Source of the DNA: Promethearchaeota archaeon
GTDB lineage: Archaea; Asgardarchaeota; Lokiarchaeia; Sigyniarchaeales; SOKP01
Length of the DNA stretch: 64,000 nucleotides
NCBI GenBank assembly: GCA_016839555.1
Contig: JAEOUA010000001.1
Coordinates: forward strand, 144,554-208,553
Direction: 5' to 3'
The notes under the pieces are model-generated. The model made no database searches. It was not told the origin of the DNA and saw only the letters and a program-made list of their open reading frames with translations. A program made the position numbers and the translations under genes. Of this stretch, positions 25,479-35,210 are shown in pieces. Positions within the stretch are counted from its first letter, which is position 1; each line of letters starts with the position of its first letter.

Positions 25479-28400
25479 TTATAATTGTTTAGCACATTTA
25501 CCAATTCCTGAAACAGAATCATCCTTATATAAATTAATCACTCTCACACCTTTAGCTTTTCTATGAGTTATTCTTACGGATTCTACTGGTACTCTAATAA
25601 CTTGACCCTTTTCAGTACCAATAATGATGTCCTTTTCCTTGGCAATTTTTACAGCGATTACAGAGTCATCATCTGCTAAATTTATGTTATAAACACCCTT
25701 CGCACCCCTGCCTGTTTTTCTATACTCTTTTACATAAGTTCTTTGACCTATTCCATTTTTAGTAATTGTCAAAATAATATCATCATTACTCACCAAAAGA
25801 GTATCAACCACAGAGTCTCCGTCTCTTAAATCAGCACCCTTAACGCCTATAGCAGGTCTACCTAATTCTCTAAGCTCTGATTCATCAAATCTGATCGCAT
25901 AACCTTTTTTAGTAGCAATAAAAATATCCTGCAATTCATTAGTAAGTCTTTTTACGCTGACTAAACTATCATCCTTCCTAATTCTTTGTGCTTTTATTCC
26001 TGTTTTTCGGACTTTTGAAAATATTTTTAATCGAATCTTTTTTACAATTCCATTTTCGGTTACCATTATTAACCGATTATTATTATTAAAATTATTAATA
26101 GGTATCATTTCAGATATTTTTTCATTATCCCGAAGTGGAATAATATTGACAATCGGTTTTCCTTTCGCTATGCGGGTTTGTTGCGGAATTTCAAAACATT
26201 TAATTGAATAAACTCTTCCTTTTGAAGTAAAGAAGAGGATATTATCATGCGTGGAACATACAAATAAATCATTTATAAAATCCTCCTCTCCTACTTCCAT
26301 TCCTTTTTTCCCCCGTCCTCCCCGATGCTGAGCCCGATATGATTTCACAGATATTCTTTTTACATAATGATTTTTTGTTAATATCACCATAGTGGGTTCT
26401 TTTTTAATAAAATCTTTTTTTTGCATATTTCTAATTGGTTCTGAGTCCTCGATTTGGGTTCTCCTCTCGTCTCCATATGTTTCCATTAATTCTGCCAGTT
26501 CTTGTTTAATTATGTTAAGTCTCTTTTCTTTACTTTCCAAAATTTTCTTAATTTCTTCTATTTGATTTGTTAATGCTTTTTGTTCATCAAATAATTTTTG
26601 CTGTTCTAAATTTGTTAATCGAGAGAGCGGCATTTGTAGAATTGCCTTTACTTGAATTTCTGTAAGATTATAGGCATTCATTAATTTTATTTTCGCATCA
26701 TTTTTATCTTTTGCATTTTTAATCATTTGAACAATATTATCTATATTATTTAATGCAATTATTAGTCCCTTAACTTTATGAAGACGCTTTTTAGCCTTCT
26801 TAAGTGCATATTCATTTCTTTTATAGATAATATCAAGTCGATGATTAATGTATTCTTCAATTAATTCCTTAAGTGTAAGAATCTTCGGTAATTTTCCATT
26901 TTCAATTAACACAAGGTTTTTTATGTTAAAACTGTTAAATAATTGGGTTCTTTTATATAATTTATTTTCTATTATTTCTGGTTGAGCTTTCTCCTTTAAT
27001 TCTAAAACAATTCTCATTCCTTTTCTATCGGATTCATCTCGTAAATCACTTACATCTTCTATAACTCCTTCTTTTATGAGTTTTGCAATCTTTTTGAGCA
27101 AAGAAGATTTATTTAACAAATAGGGAATCTCTGTAATTACTAGTCTTCTTCTATTATCTTTTTCTTCTAACTCGATTTTGCCTTTAATTTTAATTTTTCC
27201 AGATCCACTGCTATATGCATTATGTATTCCTGAAGGATTGGTAATGATCCCTCCAGTTGGAAAATCAGGTCCTTTTATAATTTCCATTAGTTCTTCCAAA
27301 GAAATATCTGGGTTATCTATTGATGCTATAATTCCTTCACAGACCTCCGTTATATTATGAGGAGGCATTGAAGTGGACATCCCAACAGCAATTCCCTTAG
27401 TTCCATTTATCAAGATATTAGGAATTTTTGATGGTAAATAAATAGGTTCTTTTAAAGTATTATCAAAATTTGGTTGAAATTCAACAGTCTCGCGATCTAT
27501 GTCTTCGACTAATTCACTGGCTATTCTAGACATTCGAGCTTCAGTGTTATGATTGATGAATCCATTCGCTGTAAATGAATGACAATCCGAGTCTACCCGA
27601 ATTGAATAAACATGATCCTCGGAAAGGTGATTAATTGAATCTATTTCTTGGAAGAGATAATTATTCTCTATAAGTTCTTCAAGTAATGATACTTCATATG
27701 CTTCAATAAATGTTTTGATGTGATTTATCTTCTTCTTAAGAGAATTATATCTATCGATATTCTGTTTTTGAAAGTATTCATTAAACCGGTAGTTATATTT
27801 ACCTTTAAAGTAATCCGCTAAGTAAGGAATAAAATCAGTTTTACTAAGTCTTGTACCATCTATTTCCCGAAGCTCCTCAAGTTTCTCTGATTTCCTAGAT
27901 GAAAAGAATCCAATCTCGTCAGCAAACCTTAGTTTTGATTCCATTCCAAGTATAGTAATCCTATATGTATCATTTCTCGGATCTGGGATGAGATGACTAG
28001 TTATGATCCCAAAACAAAGTAATATATATTTCAACTGGTGATGTAACTTAATACTTTCTGAAGTGTAATTTAGGTTAGATGATTTTCCTCCATGTCTTTT
28101 ATCTGTGATTATTTGGATTGATCCATCTCTCTCAAACAAACCCTGTAAAAAAGAAGCTACAACGGATTTACTTGATCTTAATACCGAAAATGGAATCTCT
28201 TTCTCATCTGATTTGACTGGATCGAGCCCGATACTATAGAGAAAATCAAGAACATCCCTATAGTGTAGAGAAAATTCCTTCCATCCTTCATATTCGGGCC
28301 TTTCATACAGAAAGATCCCCGGGAATGAATTTAATAATCCATTCTTCACTTTCTCATAATATTCATGATCCTTATTGTTGAAAGAGAGACGTTGCTGAAC

Positions 28401-29339
28401 TGTATCTGATATACTGCCTTCTGCTACGAGAGCTCCAAGAGAAAATGCCAATTCTTCGGTGATCTCTGTTGGAAATTCTACCTCACGTCTTTTATCGGAA
28501 CTCTCCGGGATGTGATGTACTGTACTATAATTTTTTTTTGGGAACAATCCTTTTCGATTAAGAATCACAATATCCTCTTTAGAAATTTCTCTTAAAGTCT
28601 TCCAAACAGTCATTGGCTTACCATTGGAATCCTTACTCCAACATAGTACAGGATGGTTTTCCGATCCCTTAATTGAATAACCTTGTTTGGTGACCACCTG
28701 GATGATATTGTGAACTCCAGAATCAAAAAATTTTGTTGCTCTGTTAATATTCCCTTTATAAGAAAGAATCTCAATATCTATATCTCCTTCATAACCTTCG
28801 GACACGATTGATTGAAGCATATAATTATTATTCATTTCGATATTTTTAATGTCCTTTTGAATACCAATCTTTTTACTTAAAATTGAGGAGGTCTTATTTC
28901 TAACTTTCTCTGAAAGCTTTTTTATTGGGATCAAACCCTCTCCAGTGAGGATAAGAGTATCACCTGTTACGCAGTACCTCATGGCTGCTGGTGGATCGCC
29001 GTCTATAGAGCCAAAATTACCTTGAGGATTGATTAATGAGTATCTCATGGAAAAGTCTTGTGCCATACGTACAAGGCTGTTATAAACTGCAGCATCACCG
29101 TGAGGGTGATATTTCCCTAAGGTATCTCCCACGATTCTTGCAGACTTTACATGAGGTCTATTATAAAATTGATTATTATCCGTCATAGACCAAATAATTC
29201 TTCGATGAACTGGTTTTAATCCATCTCGCACATCAGGAATAGCTCTCCCAACAACTACAGACATCGCATAGTCAATGTAGCTTTCTTTCATTTCTCTCTT
29301 TAATAAAATTTCCTTAATATTTTCGTTTTCGGTTGTCAA
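25479..29339 (-). CDS. gyrA: DNA gyrase subunit A with in-frame intein
   Basis: The breakage-reunion subunit of DNA gyrase, which introduces negative supercoils with GyrB and ATP. The 1286-residue precursor contains a 476-residue intein; removing it leaves about 810 residues, the usual GyrA length. The catalytic tyrosine is Tyr122 in AAMRY; the sequence continues after the intein with TEARMSRIA. The C-terminal pinwheel keeps the GyrA box as QHRGGRGKKG, which separates gyrase from topoisomerase IV. The gene follows gyrB by 72 bases on the same strand, so they are an operon. Gyrase is of bacterial origin but known in several archaeal groups. Confidence 0.97.
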   Translation of the reverse strand: MTTENENIKEILLKREMKESYIDYAMSVVVGRAIPDVRDGLKPVHRRIIWSMTDNNQFYNRPHVKSARIVGDTLGKYHPHGDAAVYNSLVRMAQDFSMRYSLINPQGNFGSIDGDPPAAMRYCVTGDTLILTGEGLIPIKKLSEKVRNKTSSILSKKIGIQKDIKNIEMNNNYMLQSIVSEGYEGDIDIEILSYKGNINRATKFFDSGVHNIIQVVTKQGYSIKGSENHPVLCWSKDSNGKPMTVWKTLREISKEDIVILNRKGLFPKKNYSTVHHIPESSDKRREVEFPTEITEELAFSLGALVAEGSISDTVQQRLSFNNKDHEYYEKVKNGLLNSFPGIFLYERPEYEGWKEFSLHYRDVLDFLYSIGLDPVKSDEKEIPFSVLRSSKSVVASFLQGLFERDGSIQIITDKRHGGKSSNLNYTSESIKLHHQLKYILLCFGIITSHLIPDPRNDTYRITILGMESKLRFADEIGFFSSRKSEKLEELREIDGTRLSKTDFIPYLADYFKGKYNYRFNEYFQKQNIDRYNSLKKKINHIKTFIEAYEVSLLEELIENNYLFQEIDSINHLSEDHVYSIRVDSDCHSFTANGFINHNTEARMSRIASELVEDIDRETVEFQPNFDNTLKEPIYLPSKIPNILINGTKGIAVGMSTSMPPHNITEVCEGIIASIDNPDISLEELMEIIKGPDFPTGGIITNPSGIHNAYSSGSGKIKIKGKIELEEKDNRRRLVITEIPYLLNKSSLLKKIAKLIKEGVIEDVSDLRDESDRKGMRIVLELKEKAQPEIIENKLYKRTQLFNSFNIKNLVLIENGKLPKILTLKELIEEYINHRLDIIYKRNEYALKKAKKRLHKVKGLIIALNNIDNIVQMIKNAKDKNDAKIKLMNAYNLTEIQVKAILQMPLSRLTNLEQQKLFDEQKALTNQIEEIKKILESKEKRLNIIKQELAELMETYGDERRTQIEDSEPIRNMQKKDFIKKEPTMVILTKNHYVKRISVKSYRAQHRGGRGKKGMEVGEEDFINDLFVCSTHDNILFFTSKGRVYSIKCFEIPQQTRIAKGKPIVNIIPLRDNEKISEMIPINNFNNNNRLIMVTENGIVKKIRLKIFSKVRKTGIKAQRIRKDDSLVSVKRLTNELQDIFIATKKGYAIRFDESELRELGRPAIGVKGADLRDGDSVVDTLLVSNDDIILTITKNGIGQRTYVKEYRKTGRGAKGVYNINLADDDSVIAVKIAKEKDIIIGTEKGQVIRVPVESVRITHRKAKGVRVINLYKDDSVSGIGKCAKQL
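27546..28973 (-). mobile_element. GyrA intein with LAGLIDADG homing endonuclease
   Basis: A 476-residue intein inserted between Tyr122 and Thr of the MRY/TEAR site, the same site used by mycobacterial GyrA inteins. It starts with Cys1 (CVTGDTLILTGEG, block A), has SENHPVL as block B (His107), and ends VYSIRVDSDCHSFTANGF then INHN, with Thr as the +1 residue. Two LAGLIDADG motifs are present: SLGALVAEGSIS (178-189) and SFLQGLFERDGS (274-285). Both keep an acidic residue (Glu185, Asp283). Splicing and endonuclease residues are all intact, so the element looks active. Without splicing the gyrase could not form its active site. Confidence 0.95.
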
Positions 29340-29411
29340 AAAAAGACCCGTTCTTTTTGAATTTAAGATTTATATTAAAAATAAATATAAGATTATATAA
29401 TTTCTAACTAG

Positions 29412-31421
29412 TTAAATATCAAGAACAGAGACCTCATCATAATTATCAATTATAAATTTTCGTCTAGGCTTTACTTCTTTTCCCATTAATTGCGTGAAAA
29501 TTTTATCGGTTTCCAAGTAATCCTCGTAAATAACGCGCTTGAGGACCCTTGTTTCTCTGTTCATTGTTGTTTGATATAACTCATCTGGAGACATTTCTCC
29601 CAGTCCTTTGTATCTTTTAATATTTATTGCACTTGAATCTTTTAACTCATATTTTTCCATAAGTTCTTTAATATATTCATCCCTCTGTCTGTCTGAATAT
29701 ACATATTTACCCGTTTTTTTATAATTAAAATAATATAATGGAGGTGCTGCGACATATAAATGTCCATTATCGATTAAAGGGCGCATATATCTAAAGAAAA
29801 ATGTAAGCAGAAGGGTTTCTATATGGGCTCCATCCACATCTGCATCGCAAAAGATTATGACTTTATTATATCTTAAACTATCCAAATCAAAGTCTTCATC
29901 GTTCACTCCCTGAACCCCAATCCCAAGAGCTTTTATAATAGCTAAAATTTCATTATTTTTGAGAATTCTGTCTATTCTGGCTTTTTCTACGTTTAAAATT
30001 TTACCTCTTAACGGCAGAATCGCTTGGTAATTTCTATCTCTGCCCTGTTTAGCACTTCCTCCAGCACTATCACCCTCTACAATAAAGATTTCACATTCTT
30101 TAGGATCATTAGAAGAACAATCTGCCAATTTTCCTGGCATTCGTGCATTATTAAGAACTGATTTTCGCCTTATTAACTGCCGAGCTTTTTTCGCCGCTTC
30201 TCTAGCTTTTTTAGCATCAATCGATTTATTTATGATTTTCTTACCAACCACAGGATTATTTTCTAAAAATTTCATTAAATCTTCAGTAAGGACTTGGCTT
30301 ATTGCTTGGCGAGCCTCTGGATTTCCTAATTTTATCTTTGTTTGACTCTCAAATTGAGGATCTGGTAATTGAATAGACACAACTGCGGAAAGCCCTTCTC
30401 TCGTATCACCCCCACTTAAAGTGAGACCTTTATACTTTTTTCCCATATATTCTTCGATATAACTATTCAAGGTGCGAGTTAAGGCAGACTTGAATCCGGT
30501 AAGATGTGTTCCTCCCTCTATCGTATTTATAGTATTACAATAAGTTAAAATGTTTGTTTGATACCCTTGGTTATATTGCATCGCAATTTCAACTCTGATA
30601 CTATTTTTTTCCCCTTTTTTCGTCTCATCAATATATTCATTTTGAATATAAATGATTTCGTCATGGAGTGGTTGTTTTTCTTCATTTAAATGAGCTATAA
30701 ACTCTTTTAACCCTTCCTCATAATGAAATGCTTTTTGTTCTTCAGTGTTCTTGTCGTAAATTTCAAACTTTGCCTGAGGGGTAAGAAATGCTAGTTCACG
30801 CATGCGATTAGCTATCGTGGAAAACTGAAATATTGACTCTCCCTCATTGAACTCAAAAATTTCATCATCAGGGTAAAATCTAATATTTGTTCCCTGCTTT
30901 TCTTTGGGACTGTCCATTATTATTGGATCTGAAGCTTTCTTTCCCCGAGAAAATTTCTGCTTATAACATTGACCATCTCGGTAAATTTTAAGATCTAACC
31001 ATTTTGATAACGCATTTACGACTGAAAGGCCGACTCCGTGAAGCCCCCCTGAAATTTTATACATTTTATTATCAAATTTTCCTCCCGCGTGTAAATGTTC
31101 CATAATTACTTCCACTGCGGGTTTATTAAATTCTTCATGAATATCTATTGGTATTCCTCGCCCGTTATCTCTTACTTCTACGGAGTTATCCTCATGAAAT
31201 ATAACTCTAATATGGTCAGCATAGCCACTAATAGCTTCATCCACGCAGTTATCAATGACTTCCATAACAAGGTGGTGAAGACCTCTTGCCCCTGTATCGC
31301 CTACATACATACTTGGCCTCTTTCTGACACCTTCCAAGCCTTTCAACACTTTTATGCTTTTTGCATCGTAGTGATTTTGCTCAGGTTCAGTTAGGTCCTC
31401 AATCCCCTTTTTTTCTGCCAT
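29412..31421 (-). CDS. gyrB: DNA gyrase subunit B
   Basis: The 669-residue ATPase subunit of DNA gyrase. The GHKL ATPase motifs are VIDNCVDEA, VRDNGRGIP and SGGLHGVGLSVVNALS. The TOPRIM domain has EGDSAGGSAKQGRDR, PLRGKILNVEKA and the metal-binding CDADVDGAHIE. The C terminus keeps RYKGLGEMSP. It is a complete, bacterial-type GyrB of normal length with no intein. It starts the gyrB-gyrA operon, with a 72-base gap to gyrA. The 680-base region upstream must contain the promoter. Confidence 0.97.
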   Translation of the reverse strand: MAEKKGIEDLTEPEQNHYDAKSIKVLKGLEGVRKRPSMYVGDTGARGLHHLVMEVIDNCVDEAISGYADHIRVIFHEDNSVEVRDNGRGIPIDIHEEFNKPAVEVIMEHLHAGGKFDNKMYKISGGLHGVGLSVVNALSKWLDLKIYRDGQCYKQKFSRGKKASDPIIMDSPKEKQGTNIRFYPDDEIFEFNEGESIFQFSTIANRMRELAFLTPQAKFEIYDKNTEEQKAFHYEEGLKEFIAHLNEEKQPLHDEIIYIQNEYIDETKKGEKNSIRVEIAMQYNQGYQTNILTYCNTINTIEGGTHLTGFKSALTRTLNSYIEEYMGKKYKGLTLSGGDTREGLSAVVSIQLPDPQFESQTKIKLGNPEARQAISQVLTEDLMKFLENNPVVGKKIINKSIDAKKAREAAKKARQLIRRKSVLNNARMPGKLADCSSNDPKECEIFIVEGDSAGGSAKQGRDRNYQAILPLRGKILNVEKARIDRILKNNEILAIIKALGIGVQGVNDEDFDLDSLRYNKVIIFCDADVDGAHIETLLLTFFFRYMRPLIDNGHLYVAAPPLYYFNYKKTGKYVYSDRQRDEYIKELMEKYELKDSSAINIKRYKGLGEMSPDELYQTTMNRETRVLKRVIYEDYLETDKIFTQLMGKEVKPRRKFIIDNYDEVSVLDI

Positions 31422-32098
31422 TAATAATCGGTTTTTTTTGTTAATAGTTATTTTTCATTCTATGAAAAAAACGTCTTAATAGGAATTAGATCCTTAAATA
31501 CATAGAAAAATTGAGTTATTCTTCCTTATATAATAATAGTAAGTACGATAATTTAAATGTATATACAAATAAAATATCTTGGAAATGCTTCTAAAGTGAA
31601 ATTAAATGATTTAATTGATATTTGCTTCAATAAAAAATAATATTTTTAATATTATAAATCATATATTCACTCAAATATGTTGTATGCTCTTTAAATCAAG
31701 TATTTTTTTATTTTAAAAAAAACTTTCCAAAAAGTAAATACATCAGCACACTTCGAATAATTATCAATTCAAGCATTAATTTCAATATTTAGATATAATT
31801 TAAGGAAGTAAAACAAATTTTCCTGATTTTTGAAGGATTTAATTGATAATTCAATAAACAAAGAATTAATAAGTCGCCTCGGATGAAAAACCAAATGACT
31901 CTAAAAGAAGATTATATTGATATGTTTTTCTAGAAGATGATAATTTATCCTACTAACCATAATGAAGTTTATATTTTTTGCTTCAAAAATTCTGAGGCTA
32001 AATTTAGTATTTTTTCTACTATTTTATAAAATTTTATTTTTATAGAGCAAAAGCCTTTTTTTAAATGTTACTCAGAGTTCCATTCTAAGAATATATAT
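31422..32098. other. Long intergenic region upstream of gyrB
   Basis: This 677-base stretch is almost purely AT-rich. I find only very short frames (for example ATG 31883 with 16 codons), no tRNA fold and no clear repeat. It probably holds the gyrB promoter; gyrase promoters are often supercoiling-sensitive, but nothing here shows that. Confidence 0.4.
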
Positions 32099-32377
32099 TT
32101 AATTTAATTCTTTCAGTAAAATATGTTTCATTGATTTCTTATCTCGTTTTGACAACTTTGAATTCTCTTCCTCCATAATAAGACCCTCTTGCCTAATTAA
32201 TGCAAGATAAAGGATGATCATATTTTTTTGAAATGAAGTGCTATAAATAGAGGGAAAACAGATCTTCCTGCAGAAGGCATAAGTAGCCCATTGAGCTATT
32301 TTCTCTCTAGGATAATGAGAAGGTTCAAATAAACTAACGAACCGTTCGTAACACAAGATTTCTTTTGTTCTACTCAT
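32099..32377 (-). CDS. Small hypothetical protein
   Basis: A 92-residue basic protein with no recognised domain. It contains three cysteines (residues 9, 36 and 40) that do not form a clear zinc motif, a central helix (NMIILYLALIRQEGL) and a lysine-rich end (KLSKRDKKSMKH). Coding support is modest. It could be a genuine short gene or a remnant. The clean ATG and 92-codon frame in AT-rich DNA favour a gene. Confidence 0.4.
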   Translation of the reverse strand: MSRTKEILCYERFVSLFEPSHYPREKIAQWATYAFCRKICFPSIYSTSFQKNMIILYLALIRQEGLIMEEENSKLSKRDKKSMKHILLKELN

Positions 32378-32493
32378 TTTCTTTATAAGGGTGTTTAATT
32401 ATGATACTTACGTGAAGCTATAAAAAGAGATATATCATCTGTATATTAGATACCTAATATCAAAAAAACAGGCAAAAAATAAAATATAAAAAA

Positions 32494-33000
32494 TTAAATT
32501 TCTATTATTTCTGCTTCCATCTTATCTGTATCTACAATTGCAAATGACGCTTTATGGCTTAAATAACCGCAAGCTTCACCGGGATTTACTACTAACACAC
32601 CATTATCATAGGTTTTATTCATAACATCATGAGTGTGTCCAAAAAGAACAATATCAAAATTGCCCGATTTTGCGATGGAATCTACGACTTCCTCATTTGG
32701 CATGTGTGCCGCAAATACCCTTTTGCCGTCAAATTCAGATATTAATTCCATACCTACTAAATGACAGATTTGGCCGAGATTTTCTTTGAGAAACACTCGA
32801 TCCCCATCATTATTACCATAGACCCCATAAAAATTAGCTTTTATCTTTTCATTCAGATTATCGAATACTCTGAAGGTAAATGGAGACACATAATCGCCAC
32901 AATGGATGAGGGCATCTACATTCCTTTGGTTTAAAATAGAAACTGCTTTAGAAATATTATCCATATGGTCATGAGTATCAGAAATCACTCCAATCTTCAT
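32494..33000 (-). CDS. YfcE/MJ0936-type phosphodiesterase, second copy
   Basis: A 168-residue metallophosphoesterase with all five motifs: GVISDTHDH (Asp8, His10), HCGDYV, YGNNDGD, AAHMPNEE (with the His of the fourth motif) and FGHTHDV. A C-terminal NPGEACGY segment is typical of the YfcE/MJ0936 family. Substrate unknown. It differs substantially from the copy at 23615, so the two are probably old paralogues with different roles. It is divergent from the small membrane protein at 33093. Confidence 0.9.
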   Translation of the reverse strand: MKIGVISDTHDHMDNISKAVSILNQRNVDALIHCGDYVSPFTFRVFDNLNEKIKANFYGVYGNNDGDRVFLKENLGQICHLVGMELISEFDGKRVFAAHMPNEEVVDSIAKSGNFDIVLFGHTHDVMNKTYDNGVLVVNPGEACGYLSHKASFAIVDTDKMEAEIIEI

Positions 33001-33092
33001 TATTTATTTCTCCTATTTTCGATTTTACGATAGATTATTTTTTAATAACTTAAATTTTTAAATTAATTAAAAATTTAACTTTAATCTATTTT

Positions 33093-33290
33093 TTGATCCT
33101 ATCATTAATAACCCTTTTACTAACGGCTGTTCTTTTTATTGGAGTAATTCAAATTATTTTAGATTATTTTTTTCATGATTTTTTTTGGCTTTTGGATTTT
33201 CCTTTTTGGGAGTGGGTTTTATTTATCGCACTTACTATACAATTACTTTTTATAGGATTAATAGTCACTGAACAAATTTCTTCTTCTTAA
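33093..33290 (+). CDS. Small two-helix membrane protein
   Basis: A 65-residue, very hydrophobic protein with two predicted membrane helices (about residues 2-25 and 38-60), separated by an aromatic stretch (HDFFWLLDFPFWEW). The start is TTG 33093; no in-frame ATG precedes it. The family is not recognised. Such small membrane proteins are common next to membrane-protein genes, and a CPBP protease follows 140 bases downstream. Confidence 0.45.
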   Translation: MILSLITLLLTAVLFIGVIQIILDYFFHDFFWLLDFPFWEWVLFIALTIQLLFIGLIVTEQISSS

Positions 33291-33433
33291 TATTAAACAG
33301 TATATAACATTAATTTTTAAATATTTGAAAATAATTAAGCATTCAATATCCTTGATGATGTTTATATGTCTTAAAAATAATAATGAATTAATTGAACATT
33401 AATAAATATAAAAATTAAAAAATTTACAAAATC

Positions 33434-34279
33434 ATGGTCTCTAATCAAGAACCTCTTTCAGAACCGTCAAAGGAAAAAAAATTCTTTAAAAAAATTGCCC
33501 TAATATTGTTTTTCATCTTATCTTATGCATTAATAACGCTTTCTGTAATTCTTAAATTAATATTTAAACAAGCATTTCCCGAAATACTTTATTGGATTCT
33601 TTCGGCTTGGAGCCCAACCATATCTGCGATTTTTATATCTGGATTGAGTGGTGGATGGAATCAGATAAAATCATTACTTAAAGGTTTTCTTAAATGGCGA
33701 GTTGGAATCAAATGGTACCTTGCAGCATTTTTCATAATGCTGGGACCTCTTGCTTTTGCGCTGATTTATAATTTATTTGGAGGGGAATCTCCTGGAATCG
33801 ACCCAAGCCTTACTGCCCCCATACTATTATATTACTTACTTTTTACTTTCCTTTCTGGTCCTTTAAGCGAGGAGGCGGGATGGAGAGGATTTGCCTTACC
33901 AAGATTGCAGTCAAGATTCAGCGCATTAGTATCAAGTATTTTCTTGGGGTTAATATGGGCATTTTGGCATTTACCTCTATATTTTGTTGAAGATAGACTT
34001 GCATTGTATATATTTGTTCCATTAGTGCTTGTTATTTCAATTCTTATGACTTGGGTTTACAATAATTCCCGTGGGAGCCTTATATTGACCATAATCATGC
34101 ATTTCAGTTTTAACTTTGACATGGCATTTCTTGTAGGTTATTTAGGATTAATGCCACAGATGGTCTTTTATATTAGCGCAAGTATAGGAATAGGTGTATA
34201 TCTGATCGCTGTTATTCTATATGCTGGACCTAAAAAACTTTCGAGAAAACCTGAATCAGAAATCCCTCGCTTAAATTAA
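33434..34279 (+). CDS. CPBP family intramembrane metalloprotease (Rce1-like)
   Basis: A 281-residue membrane protein with about eight helices. The CPBP/Abi active-site motifs are visible: SEEAGWRG with Glu146, Glu147 and Arg151, then WAFWHLPLYF with His179, and a late MHFSFNF segment (third motif His). Members include eukaryotic CAAX protease Rce1, which trims prenylated proteins, and bacterial enzymes for bacteriocin immunity. The archaeal substrate is unknown. It is 480 bases before a polytopic protein and about 900 before a polyprenyl synthase, so a prenyl-linked role is imaginable but unproven. Confidence 0.9.
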   Translation: MVSNQEPLSEPSKEKKFFKKIALILFFILSYALITLSVILKLIFKQAFPEILYWILSAWSPTISAIFISGLSGGWNQIKSLLKGFLKWRVGIKWYLAAFFIMLGPLAFALIYNLFGGESPGIDPSLTAPILLYYLLFTFLSGPLSEEAGWRGFALPRLQSRFSALVSSIFLGLIWAFWHLPLYFVEDRLALYIFVPLVLVISILMTWVYNNSRGSLILTIIMHFSFNFDMAFLVGYLGLMPQMVFYISASIGIGVYLIAVILYAGPKKLSRKPESEIPRLN

Positions 34280-34401
34280 TTTTAAACTTTTTTCCTTAAT
34301 TTCCCTAATAATCTATTTTTTCAGCGTCTATATACGCCTAGAATAACCTATATCTCAAATTTGTCCTAAGGTTTATATATTATGGTGTCTGATATAGATT
34401 T

Positions 34402-35130
34402 ATGATTAATATCGTAGATTTTTATATCAATATTTTTACCCTGATATTCGTCGTTTTTTCAATTATTATAGGATTAAAGATGTCATCGAAATACTTTGAA
34501 TTTAAGAAGAAAGAGTTTATACCAGTTGGTTTAACCTATATTTTTTTAAGCTCAGCATGGTGGGGGACTCTACTCTCTTTTTTAACTGTATTAATCTTTG
34601 GTCAACCAATTAACAAATATCTTTTTGTAATTTTAAATAATGCTTTTCTTCCATTGGCACTAGTTTTTTGGATTAATGTGTATTCGCAAATGAACGTAAA
34701 AAGGAAAAAACTGGTCCAAGTTATATTTGGGATTATATGTATCTTGTGGGAGCTAGTACTCTTTCTTTTTTTAATAGTAGATATTAATATCTTGTACGGT
34801 TTCACAGATGTTCCTGAGAGTGATCTATATTATTCTAATAGAAAAATTGTGCTTATTATTTTTCCAATTATTGGTATTTTATCAGCCTTAATAACAGGAC
34901 TGCTATTTGCTCGAGTTGCTTTAAAATCAGAGGATCCTAAAACGAATTGGAAAGGGAGGTTTTTAGCTACAGCTTTTATCTTTTTCAGTATTGGAGCATT
35001 TTTAGATGCATTACTCCCTAGAGATCTTATTCTTTTAGTAATTATTAGATTAATTTTAATTGCAAGTGTCTTTGAATATTATCTTGGCTTCTTTCTCCCA
35101 GATAAAATAGCTAATCTCTTAATAAAGTAA
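34402..35130 (+). CDS. Polytopic membrane protein of unknown function
   Basis: A 242-residue protein with about seven predicted membrane helices and short charged loops (for example MNVKRKKL near residue 97 and DVPESDLYYSNRK near 136). No catalytic motif is recognisable. The topology recalls seven-helix sensor or receptor-like proteins widespread in Asgard genomes, but no retinal lysine or known motif is seen. It sits between the CPBP protease and a polyprenyl synthase on the same strand; gaps above 80 bases leave co-transcription open. Confidence 0.6.
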   Translation: MINIVDFYINIFTLIFVVFSIIIGLKMSSKYFEFKKKEFIPVGLTYIFLSSAWWGTLLSFLTVLIFGQPINKYLFVILNNAFLPLALVFWINVYSQMNVKRKKLVQVIFGIICILWELVLFLFLIVDINILYGFTDVPESDLYYSNRKIVLIIFPIIGILSALITGLLFARVALKSEDPKTNWKGRFLATAFIFFSIGAFLDALLPRDLILLVIIRLILIASVFEYYLGFFLPDKIANLLIK

Positions 35131-35210
35131 AATAATAGGCTTTCATTTTTTTTTTATTATATAATATTTTTTTAGCAGATGTGTCTTAAGTTTAATATAA
35201 GAATAAAAAA

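Noticed and set aside
25369..25566. Alternative frame at the UroD-like C terminus (VKEHLETLKEPIAAKQ)
   Set aside because: It could mean a frameshift in the last 25 codons, but I cannot show that homologues end in that frame; the main frame is uninterrupted.
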